Shown: piece by piece, positions 36,401 to 48,400 of the stretch
Layout of the letters: each line of letters opens with the position of its first letter
Numbering within the stretch: the stretch's first letter is position 1
Origin: Pontederia crassipes
Taxonomy: Eukaryota; Streptophyta; Magnoliopsida; Commelinales; Pontederiaceae
Length of the DNA: 64,000 nt
Assembly (NCBI GenBank): GCA_030549335.1
Contig: CM060196.1
Location: 70,888,139-70,952,138, forward strand
Direction of reading: 5' to 3'
Notes under the pieces: model-generated
Database searches by the model: none
What the model was told of the DNA's origin: nothing
What the model saw: the letters and a program-made list of their open reading frames with translations, nothing else
Translations under genes and position numbers: made by a program

Positions 36401-39400
36401 GTGCAATTTGGTGAAAACCTAAAAGTAATGTCCTCGAGGGAGTTTACACCCTTGTTTCAAAAGCCTAAGATTTAATGTGCCACTCTTATTTCATATGTTT
36501 CTCCAAATTCTTCAATTCTTCTATAATTCCTTCGAAAAAGTGTAATGTAGGGAGGAAACATGAGAACAAAAATACCTTTTGCAATATAGATGTCTGGGAA
36601 AGTGGTCTAATAGTTCAACTTGAAACCGATTACATGCATGGTCGCCACTTGCATCATTTGTGGAATCATGGATGAGGACATCTCAACTGTGGAGTGCTGC
36701 ATCCCTGATGATGTTTGGCGACTGGTGTTTGTCATTTCAATCAACCCTTGTCCGACAACAACCTTTCGGCGTATGTATAAGACCTGTTGTGTGCAATGAA
36801 CTTTCCAATTAATACCACTGGCAACGTCATTGATGGTTCTTGGGTCATTTGGCAGCAACACAACATGATCTTTCTTGGGAAGGGAGAGATGTTATGTGGC
36901 TACCTTTTAGATAACAATATTTACTGCTCGAGCGGAGGAACTGTCTCTGAATTACTTTTTTATTCTTGTTATGGTTTGGATTTCTCCAATGCATATTTCC
37001 ATGTTTTCCTTATTTTTTTTGGAAATTCTCGAACATCTTGTTTGGAAGCCTATTGCTGAACCTCTCTTATGCCTTCTTGCAGTCCGTGGAACTGGAAAGT
37101 CTTGCTATTTATTTTGATTCTGATATTTGTCCTTGGTCTGTTGACAAAGCATGGGAGGATTTGCTTCCTCCAGAGTGGAACAAGGTGCATGCTTCTTTCA
37201 TATAAATTTCTTTGTTTCTGGAGCATGACTGATATTTAAATGCCCTTCAGATCTTTAAAATGGGGATCAAGGATCATGCAAAGGCTAATCTTGATATGGA
37301 AGAACACAGTTATGTCTTGGAACCAGTGACTGGAAATGCAAAATACAGAAAAATGCAATTAGATGAATCGAAAAATACAGGGCAAGCTTTACAAAAAGCA
37401 GTGGTCAATCTGGACAATGTTACATTGTCTCTGTCAAAGGTAGAATTTTTGGTTTTCTCATTTCTCGAAGTCATCGGGACAGTTCAAAGATAATCTTGAC
37501 CTTCTGCCTGTAGGCTGGCTATGGTGATATTCTGAAGATGGCTGAAAATTTTGCAGCATTTAATCAACGATTGAAGTATGCTCATTATCGCCCATCATTA
37601 CCCATAAAATCTGATCCAAGGTCTTGGTGGAAGTACGCATGCAAAGTGATAACTGATGAGGCAAAGAAGGCAAGGTAACTGTTGAGATATGATTTGCATA
37701 TCTTTTCATATCTTTGCATATCTTTTTATATTTAGGCATATCTTTGTAATATTAGTTAGGTTTAGTATCCCAGATTTCTTGGGATAATATCTCAGTTTTT
37801 TTGGGATAATATCTCTGATTTTTTGAAGTAATATTTTAGCATATTCTTCCTTCTTGTATTGCCTACCTTGATTATAAATAGGATGCACTAGTGTTTGGTG
37901 AAGAATAAGAGAAAACATGTTTCTCAACATGGTATCAGAACAGTAACGATCTGGTCACTGTTCTTCTCCCGTTACTCCTCATCCTTCTTCTCTCCTCCCT
38001 TCTGCCCCTTTTTCCTACTTCCCTTACCACACTATGTCAATGTCCATAGTTCTCAAGATCGGGGCTTGATTCTTTTTTGTGGAACCCGTCGTTGATGTGA
38101 ATTAGAGGAGTGTGATTAATTGACTGATTTATAGCACAGAATTGAAAATGCAACTAAATGATATATGGTCTAAACTCTCCTCACTTCACTAAACTGCAAC
38201 CCACGTGATAGGCGCCAAAAACTGGATGTGAATTAGGGGAGTGTGATTAATTGACTGATTTATAGCACAGAATTGAAAATGCAACTAAATGATATATGGT
38301 CTAAACTCCTCACTTCACTAAATTGCAAGTGCATAGATCAGAGTAGTAGACCCGAATGTCGTATCCACGGTGATTTGAGATCAATAGATTCACTAGCTAA
38401 TCTAAAGTAAACTTAGACTAAGTTAACTCTTTTTGGTATTTTAAGGTAATTGATATAAAGTGATAACTAACAATCAATGAAATGTTCTCTTAGGAATTGG
38501 GGTTCATCTAATATTCTGTTATGGAATGGATTAGAACAACTTAGCAATACAAATCAAACCAAATTCAACCTGTAAAAACTGCTCTCACAGTGCATTAAAA
38601 TTAGAACTAAGTATCATACTTTCATATGAATATTAGTTAGGTTGATAGGGTTTCAACTGATATTATGCTATCATGAAACCTCTAGCTCAATACATAAATA
38701 TAATCAGATCCACAACTAGTGCTGATGCTCTTTGTTTATCTCTAAACATCAAGGGAATCTAGAATCAACCTCTCTATTTCAATATGAGATTCACATCAAC
38801 AAAAGCTAAATGGATTCATTCTCAACATGGATTGAAACTAGAAAACCAAGTAACTCATTTATCAGAAATCATAGATGAAATCAAATCCAAAAACTAATTA
38901 TTAATGTTCTTGGTTTATTTCTAAACATCAAGAGAATCTAGAATCAGCCGAGAGGCTGCCATTATAAGATGAGATTCACATTAACAAGAAGTAAAAGGAT
39001 GCATTCAGATCTTGACAAGGATAAAATTAGAAAACAAATGATGATGCTCTTGACTCATTTCTGAGCAAGAAAGAATCAAATAACAACTTCTCAGTTGTCA
39101 CTTTAAAATAGGATTCACATCAACATAGAACTGATTTGAAAACATTTAGAAATGCACTAACATCAGTGGCAAAAATGTTGTTCAATCATTCATCCATAAA
39201 CAGAAATTAAACTACTATCCCATCCTAAGAGAGCTAATCAAAACAATACAAAGCAGATGAGGAACATAATCAAAACATCCTAAAACATAAAGAAGAACAA
39301 ACAACTCTAAAACTTCAACAACAGCAAGCAAACCCCAGCCTCCAACCCAAATGGCTAGAAGAGATCCCCCATTTGCTCTTGATTATCCCCTTTATATTTG

Positions 39401-42400
39401 ACATTCTCATCACCCTTTCATCATCAGAAGCTTCTATTCATTATGATTCTTCCACCTGTCCTCTGGTCTTTTTGCTTTTGTGTTGAGAAAAGATTCTTTT
39501 CTCATTGCTTTTGGCAGCTGCCCGTGGTCCCCTCATACTTTTCCAGCAGCATTATTTATCTCTTGTGCTTGATTTTGATGCTGCAAGAACTTGAACAACA
39601 AGCATCAATTACTCAAATGAAAATTAGACAAATAAGAACTAAATCAGTATATTATTCAGCTCAAATGTGCAAATGTAGGATAATATTATGTTGAGATGAT
39701 CAATGCATGTATATTAAGCATAATTTGATGAACATGAACATTTCAAGGCTTATATGCACATGAATTAAGATGGAAAATGAGTAGAAATTTAGTATGATCA
39801 GCTAGTGATCAGTCGTGCTTAACCATGGCCGATCAGAAAGCTAAATCTAGCAACTCTAGTGTTAAATTCACCCTCGGCACTCCACTCGGTATCAATATCA
39901 AACTTGATGGTACCAATTATCTCCTCTAGTCCACGACATTTGAGCGCTATGTAGGGTCCCACAGGAAGAAGCATATCCTCATCAAATATGAAGAACGTAC
40001 AGAAGATTGGGATGCTGACAATGATTGGGTCGCCTCTGCCATGCTCAATAGCATGACCGAATTTGTCGCCAAACAAGTCATGGCTTATAGGTCAGCCAAG
40101 ACCATGTGGGAGATACTTAAAAAACTTCACTCTAAAAAATGTAATATATCTCGCCTTTACAAGGTTCTTGAAGAAATCCAATCATGCAAGAAAAATGATC
40201 CGTCGTTAGCAAATTATTTTGAGACATTGACTAACCTCTGGAATGAGAAGGATATCTATCAGCCTCTTTCTGTAGATATCAAAGTGTTGGCAGAACAAGG
40301 TGATCAAATTAGATCCGTTCAGTTTCTCTCTGGTCTTCGTCCTGAATATAAATCGGTCAAGGATCAGTTGGTCCTGAATATATGTCTTCTATGTTAATTA
40401 TGTTAATCTTGTCATGTACTTAGAAAGAAAATCATTAAATTACTTGTTGTGTGTATAAGCAATTTTCAACTATGATTTGTTTATTTAGTTTTTAACAATT
40501 AGTGAATTGCAAATATGTGAACAACTGTGAATTTGTGATACTTTGAAGTTTTAGTGTTTTACTTTGAAGTTTTAGTTAATTTCAAATGAACATTAGTAAC
40601 TTTTATAGTTCAAGATCTTATATGAGTGTCAATTTTCAACTATGATTTGTTTATTTAGTTTTTAACAATTAGTGAATTGAAAATATGTGAACAACTGTGA
40701 ATTTGTGATACTTTGAAGTTTTAGTGTTTTACTTTGAAGTTTTAGTTAATTTCAAATGAACATTAGTAACTTTTATAGTTCAAGATCTTATATGAGTGTG
40801 TTACATGAATATATATATATATATATATTATTCAGAACATAGACTCCACGATTCTATGATTCGATTTTACGATATGAATCTACGGGACACAAAATGAATT
40901 TACCTAAACTCTCGATATTGACAACTTTGAGAGGACCGTGCACCATAGGCTATCCTCAAGTTCGCTAATCTACTTCAACCACTGTGCCATGAAGGCCAAT
41001 TGTTGTAGTGGAAGTCCCAAATCACGCCTAGTCCTCCCTACGAAGTGGGGTGAGAAATGCTCCGCCATGCTACAAGGTGAATGCTTCTCCGATCTAAATT
41101 GCACCCCTAGTGCCCCACAAGGAGTATCCTTCTGAAAACTTAAGTAGGCATCTGAAGAACCAACATATGGTAGATCAAAAGTGCCGAGAGAACCGACCGG
41201 AACAATATGAGTCAGCCCCCATGTGATAATAATCTTGAGGAAAAGGAAAAGGAAGCCTTCATTGGGTCACTTGACGACCTGAGTCTTTTCCCCATTGACG
41301 GGTGCCGAGTCCTGGTCTGGTCTGAGAGTGGCGGCCCGGGCATCGGATCTTGGACTCCTCTTTTCAGCTCTTCACTATCCGATCAGCGCTTTATGGAGCT
41401 ATTGGCCCTTCATCAGTGGATTGTCCCGCTCCGTCCAGACCCGTCTCGAATGGATGGTTGGGTATGGATTTTAGACTCTTTCTCGGTTCGTAGCATTTAC
41501 CTTCACTTTCTTCCGGCTATCACTGTTCTGGAAGACTTCATTGCAGATTGTCGTCTCATTTGGTGTTCACGAGTGCCATTGAAGGTTAAGATTTTTGCTT
41601 GGCTTACATGACGCGAGTGGATCCTCACCAGAGCATACAGGGCGAGATGGGCGCCACACTCGGATACGTCATGTGCCTTACGTGGGGAGGTGGTGGAGGA
41701 TGTCTCCCACTTATTCTTCGGATGTTGGGTGTCATGCGAGGTGTGGTTCCCGTTGAGCATCACAGATTTTGCTCCTCCAGCTGCTGCGGATATGCGAAGA
41801 CTAGGTAGACAGAGACATGGTTGGAGACCTTTTTGGCTGGTGCCTGAGCCATTAGGCTCCAGCGCAACTGCATCATTTTTAGTGGGGAGAGTTGTCAAGT
41901 TGACAGTATTGTGTATCACATCTTTTGTCTTTCAAGATTGGGGCTTTGGGTAGCACTTGTATCCCTCCATTTTGCTGCTCTCCGTTGGGGAGCGTACCAC
42001 TTGTACATCACATTTTGTTATAGTGATATATATATACATGGATGACAACCTAACTGGTTAGTCATCCTTTTTCTCCTCAAAATAATGTACTTCATTGGGC
42101 AATAAATGCATAACCTAATGAGTGTTAGATTATAGTTAATTGAATATCATGCAAGAAATAAATCATAATTTCTGCAATTTCTGAGTTCTTATGTTGCTAG
42201 ATGATGTTTCCCACAACTCTTTTCATCTCACATGTCTTTTCCAGTGGCAAACTCTCATGGGAGCAGGTTTTACGCTACGCAAGGCTCCGTAGAAGATATA
42301 TATCTCTTTATGCATCTCTCCTGCAATCTGATCTAAGTCGTTTGGTGGTTGATAATAATGAGGAAATTGAGAAACTGGACCGAGAGCTTGATATTCAACT

Positions 42401-45400
42401 AATTCTTCAGTGGAGGTAATTTCGACTATTAATTCTTAGTGGTGGAACAAGTTATAATTTCTAAATATTGGACTTCATTGAGCCATCTAGCTTCATTGCA
42501 TTTATTTTGGTTACCAAAACTTGCATTTTTATTTGATGTATTATAGAAAATATCTTAAAGAACTATGTCCTTTTCTACTATAAAAAGGAGGAATGCTTTA
42601 ACTTAGTCTTGAAAAGCTAGATTCATTTGCTTCTCTTTTTGGATGCTTTAATTTAATTTTCTCCCTCCATCTCCACACTATAGTGCACTTCTATTTTTGT
42701 TACAAGATCCCCAAAGGAGCTTTCCTCAGATTTCTAGATTCGATTTTTCTGACACTTTGGCACTCTTGCAACAGGATGTTAGCACATAAGTTCGTGGAGC
42801 AGGCAATAGATTCAGATATGTATCGGAATAAGCAACAATCTCAGCGCTCTTGGTGGTCACTTGGATGGTTGCTATTTGTTATATGCTTGTTTTGGCATCT
42901 ATATCATCGTATATTTTGAATGCTACTACAAATATAAATGTCTTCTTCCAGGACTGGGACTGCTAGGGATGATAGTGAACACAAGGTTTTGATGGAGGAA
43001 GACTGGGAACAATTGAATAAAATTATTGGCTACAAGGAGGATTCTGACAATTATCTTATGGGTGCTGAATATAATGGTGTGATTCATCTTTGCTTTGAAG
43101 TTCACATGAAAAGAAATGCATCAAAGCTTATTGGGGAAGGTCAGGAGTGTCTGGCTGAGTTGGCCTGTGATAGCTTAGCTTGTAGCATGAAATTTTATTC
43201 AGAAGCAAAAGTTTTTAACCTGAGCCTGGGATCCTATAGGCTTTCTTCACCTTATGGTTTGCTGGCCGAGGTTTTGAACCTTCTTTTTGCATCCAAAAGC
43301 TTAATTACCTAGTATCTTCTATTCCTTTGGCATTCTTAACTCAGTATTCTTGTAGAGTGCGAACACCACTGATTCTCTTGTTGGAGTCTTTTCGGTCAAG
43401 CCTTTTGATGCTCAAGTTGACTGGAGTCTGGTTGCTAAAGCTTCTCCGTGTTATGTTACTGTATGTTATCCTAACTATTGTATTTCTTATATTTATGTCA
43501 GCTTCAGACATTTAATAGTGTCATCTTTTGTAACAGTATCGAAAGGAATGGATAGAGCAAATTGTGACATTTTTCAAGACCAGTGCCCCTATGAGTCAGA
43601 CTTTAGCTTCGGAGACTGTTGCTGCTGTTCAGGTATATTCTGTGACTAGAGCTGTTGTCTTAATTCTTAAACTTGCATTGGTCCTGGAATTTTAATTTAT
43701 TTTTGGCCTTAGATGACAATTGATGGAGTCAAACGTACTGCTCAACAACAAGTCACCAGGGTGCTGAAGGAGCAATCCAGGTTTGGCTAAGTTGCTACCA
43801 TTTAAGTTGGCACTTTATCGTCATCACTTTCATTAATTGATATGGAAGATAAAGAAAACTGACATGGAAGATCCAGAGCACCATGAATGTTCCTTCATAA
43901 CTTAAGTCATTTGGATTAACATCTTCCTGAGGATTTTTATCTTGTTTTCCAGCATTGAAAATGTTTTTTTGTCTTTCATGTATGAGCTATAATTTGGATT
44001 TATGTGTATAAATTATCATGTTTTGTAGGTTTTTACTGGATTTGGACATTGCAGCTCCCAAGATTACAATCCCCACAATATTTTGTCCGGATGATCTTCA
44101 TGCAACTAAGCTTCTTCTTGATTTGGGAAATTTAGTTCTACGCACTGAGGTTTTAAAATGTTCTATCTGTGCTTCTAGGATATGACATTGTTTTCAGTCT
44201 TCATGACTTTGTTACTTTCAGGATATTTGGGAGAAAGAATCGCAAGAGGATAAAGATTTGTACATTGAGTTTAACTTTGTGCTTAGCGATGTTTCTGCAT
44301 TCTTGGTGGATGGTGAATATCAATGGGGTGAAAGATTTCTTGATGCAGCTGTTTATAAGGAAATCAGCTACGATTACTTGCCTGTTGTCGAGAAATGTGC
44401 AATTATGCTAAAATTTCAGCAGGTACCTAGATTTTCTTTGTTTATTCTGATAGATGCTGTTGTTATAAAGATATAACATCAAGATTTTTCTAATTGTTCG
44501 GCAGATTCAATCCGAGAGTCCTCTCTATCCATCAACTAGAATTGCTGTGCGCTTGCCCTCATTGGCTTTTCATTTTTCTCCAGCACGATATCATCGTTTA
44601 ATGCAAGTTGCTAAGATATTTCAAGAGGATGAAAGTTCTGACATGAACTTACACCCATGGAATCATGCTGACTTTGAGGGATGGTTTTCTCTTCTATCAT
44701 GGAAGGTTAGTTCTTTGAATTGTTATATCATATTATCGTTACTGGCTTTCCATTTGTCTATTATCAGCAATGGAATTTGATCATGATGGCTATGTTTTGA
44801 AATTCACGGATAAATTCTCATGTTTGGGTGCTTGTTGTCGAACATTATACATTCATGGTTCTGCTAGGTTCTGACGCAGTGGTAAGGAATTCGGTATAGA
44901 AATTTAAATAAAGCCAAGAGCAAACCCTATGCCCGATGAACAGTGTTCTATTACACTGTGCTAGTAAACCTCTGATACGCTTGAAAGATCTGCTGAAAAC
45001 AAACATCAATGTCGCCGGTTCAAGCAGACGATAATCGACAGATAAACTAGCAAGAATCCACCAGCACCTTTGAAGAAATCCATGGTCAAGATCGTGCGCA
45101 CACGAACTCAGAAATTCAGAAAACTCTGAACTGAAACTTTAATTAAAGAGATAATAATATTTTTTGTGGAAAATTGTAGCAAAAAGCTCTATTATTTTCT
45201 GTCTATTCAATCACTTATATACAAGACTCGAACCTTTAAACATATTAGGAAAGATGAAATCTGGAAGGCTGGAATCAAATCCCATAATTATGGGGCAGCC
45301 TGCTAGGAATAGGAAAACTACCTATGTGCTCCTATTTCTAATAAATACAATATACTATCAAAAGGAAAACTTCCTAATATAAAATAGATCCTGCATGATC

Positions 45401-48400
45401 TTGCATGATTCTGCATATGATTTCTCACACTCCCTCTCAAGCTGGTGAATATGTATTGTCCATTCCCAGCTTGGATAAAATAACCTAAAAATTGGAGTTA
45501 CTTAAACTCTTGGTAAGGACATCAGCAAGTTGACTATGCGTAGGCACTTAAGGTGTGCATATCAGCCCGCTATCCAATTTCTCTTTGATAAAGTGCCTAT
45601 CAATTTTAATGTGCTTCGTCCGATCATGTTGTACTGGATTATGAGCAATATTGATTGCAGACTTATTGTCACAATAGAGTTTCATGGGGCCTTCCACTTA
45701 ATCTTCAAATCTTGAAGAATGATCTTCAACCAAAGTAGTTCACACATATCTTGAGCCATGGCTCTAAATTTAGCCTCTGCACTTGAACGAGCTACCACAT
45801 TTTTTTTTAATTCTCCATGTCCTGAAGTTGACCTTCTATCAACAGTTGATCCAGCAAAATCAACATCAGTGTATGCTTCAAGTATTAAGTTTCCATTCCT
45901 TCTAAATAGAATGCCTTTTCCTAATGTTCCCTTAAGATAGTGTAACACTCTATAAGCTGCTTGCAAATGAACTTCCTTCGGATTATGCATAAATTGACTA
46001 ATCACACTCAATGCATATGCAATATCTGGCCTTGTATGAGATAAGTAAATAAGTTTTCCCACAAGACGTGGATACATTTCTCTATCTACTGAAACATCTT
46101 CATCTGTTGTCCCAAGTTTAAGATTAGGTTCTATAGAGGTACTTGCTGGTTTGCATGCTGTTTACCAGTTTCTTTGAGAAGATCTGTGATATATTTTTGT
46201 TGAGAGATAAAAATTCCCTTTTTAGAGTGAGCAACTTCCATTCCGAAAAAATATTTCAACCTCCCCAATGCCTTAATCTCAAACTCTTTAGCCAAGTATT
46301 GACTCTAGGCTTCTTGTTCCTTGATATCATTTCCTGTAACTATTATGTCATCAACATACACTAAGAGGACTGTAACATTTCCTGAAGAAGAGTGCTTAAT
46401 AAATAACGTGGTATCCCCTTGACTTTGTTTGTATTCCATGCCTAGCATAACTCTTGCAAACCTTCCAAACCATGCTCGTGGTGATTGTTTAAGCCGATAC
46501 AATGCCTTTTTCGGCTTACAAACAATTTGTGTAGCGAAATTCCTTTTATATCCTGGTGGAACCTCCATATAGATCTCTTCTTCTAACTCCCCATGTAAAA
46601 AGGCATTCTTGACATCAAATTGATTCAACTCCCAACCACAATTAGCAGCTAATGATAGCAATACTCTAACTGTATTCATCTTTGCGACTGGAGCAAATGT
46701 CTCTAGATAATCAATTCCATATGTTTGCGTATACCCCTTGGCTACCAACCTTGCCTTGTATCTCTCAATTGATCCGTCAGCTTTATATTTCACTGTATAT
46801 ACCCACTTGCAATCTACTGTCTTTTTTTCTTTGGGTAGCTTCACTGACTCTCTTGTCTTGTTCTTTTCTAATGCATTCATAGCTTGTTTCCATTTTCCAT
46901 TGGATAAAGCCTCAGATAAAGTAGAAGGTAGGGTTATAGCATTTAGGCTTACAAGAAACGCCCTATGTGTTGGAGAGAAATTCTTAAATGATAAGAAGTT
47001 TGCGAGAGGGTACACTGGTTGCTTTGTGCATTTTCTAGTTCCTTTTCTAATAGCAATTGGAAGGTCTTGTTCGAGATTGTCAACATAAGGTTCAGATTCT
47101 TGCAATGTTGGTTCAGAAGTGTTTACCTCATTCAAAGAATTCGAGTTGGACTCTTGGATCTGCATAGGTTTAGGAACATTTGCATTTCTCCTTGTGTACA
47201 CCTTGTCGAATCTCACATTATTAGGGGCAGACTTGGCTTCTATATGTGGTGCATTTGTTGTTTCAATCACAGATTCATGCACATGGGTTTCAACAATAGG
47301 TTCAATCCCAAGTTCAGAAGAATTCTTAGGCATCTGATTAGAACACAAAGGAGGTAATTTCAGATAAAGGAATTGAGAACAAATCAAACAAGGAATTGTA
47401 GCAAAAAGCTCTATTATTTTCTGTCTATTCAATAATTTATATACAAGACTCGAACCTTTGAACATATTAGGAAAGATGAAATTTGGAAGGCTGGAATCAA
47501 ATTTCATAATTATGGGGCAGCCTGCTAGGAATAGGAAAGCTACTTATGTGCTCGTATTTCTAATAAATACAATATATTGTCAAAAGAAAAATTTCCTAAT
47601 ATAAAATAGATCCTGCATGATCTTGCATGATTCTGAATATGATTACTCACATAACTTTTACAAGTCAGGCCAATATATAGGGATTCCAAACTAGCAATAC
47701 TATTAGCACTAGAACTCCTATAGCAAAAGGAAAACACAATCCCACTAGCATTGGGGCTCGTATAACCTAATAGAAATAAACTAATAGGAAATAACAACCC
47801 TAATAGTATTAGGACTCCTAAGAAAAATAAACTAAAAAGAACATAACAATCCTAATAGCATTAGGACTCCTACCAGATTCTTCAAATCTGAATCAAACTA
47901 AGTTGTTGACCACTAGAATTCTGTACAGCAGCAAAATTCAGGCTGCTCCCCTGCTTGAAAAGAGCTCGACCCCGAGATTGGTAACAACAAACGTGGCGGA
48001 TGGTACATAAAGAGATCTGAAACATTGAAGGTAGATGAAATTCCCAAGTTTGCTGGCAGGTCAATGATATAAGCATTATCATTGATACGCTTCAAAACTT
48101 TGCAAGGATCAAACTTTTTGTTCATTAATTTATGATAAGAACCAACAGGAAATCTTTCATTTCGTAAGAACACCATAATGAGATCATCTTCTTTGAAAAC
48201 TAATTTCCGTTTACCCTTGTCAGCACGCTCCTTATACTTAGCATTAGATTTTTCCAACTTCTTCGTTTTTTCATGGATATGTTGGATATGCTCAGCCATA
48301 TTGTCAACAACAATACTTTTGCGTGAAGTTTCCGGTAAATCGATGAGGTCTACTACTTGGCGAGGCATTTTATCATGAACAATTTCAAATGGTGCCTTCC

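Larger units (their letters stand above)
37680..40397 (+). mobile_element. 5' part of a Ty1/copia element, interrupted
   Basis: The 5' LTR 37680-37929 (TGTTGAGATATG to CTCAACA) is followed at once by TGGTATCAGAACAG, the initiator tRNA-Met primer site. The leader is interrupted at 38092 by a 1.7-kb non-coding element and resumes at 39812. Gag begins at 39825 ([15 protein letters not shown]) and has the UBN2-type fold: [57 protein letters not shown], with a stop early in it. The element ends soon after; protease, integrase, RT and the 3' LTR are missing. A relative of its LTR is at 55571-55745. Confidence 0.85.
44872..47940 (-). repeat. Left (3') LTR of the intron 18 gypsy, split by a copia
   Basis: The outer part 44872-45164 (TGACGCAGTGGTAAGG...) and the inner part 47652-47940 (ACTTTTACAAGTCAGG to AAAATTCA) together match the right LTR 51548-52140. 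About ten bases differ at the insertion point. Confidence 0.88.

Noticed and set aside
39819-40076. Minus-strand frame at the copia gag
   Set aside because: It is the complement of a plus-strand gag with clear family similarity.
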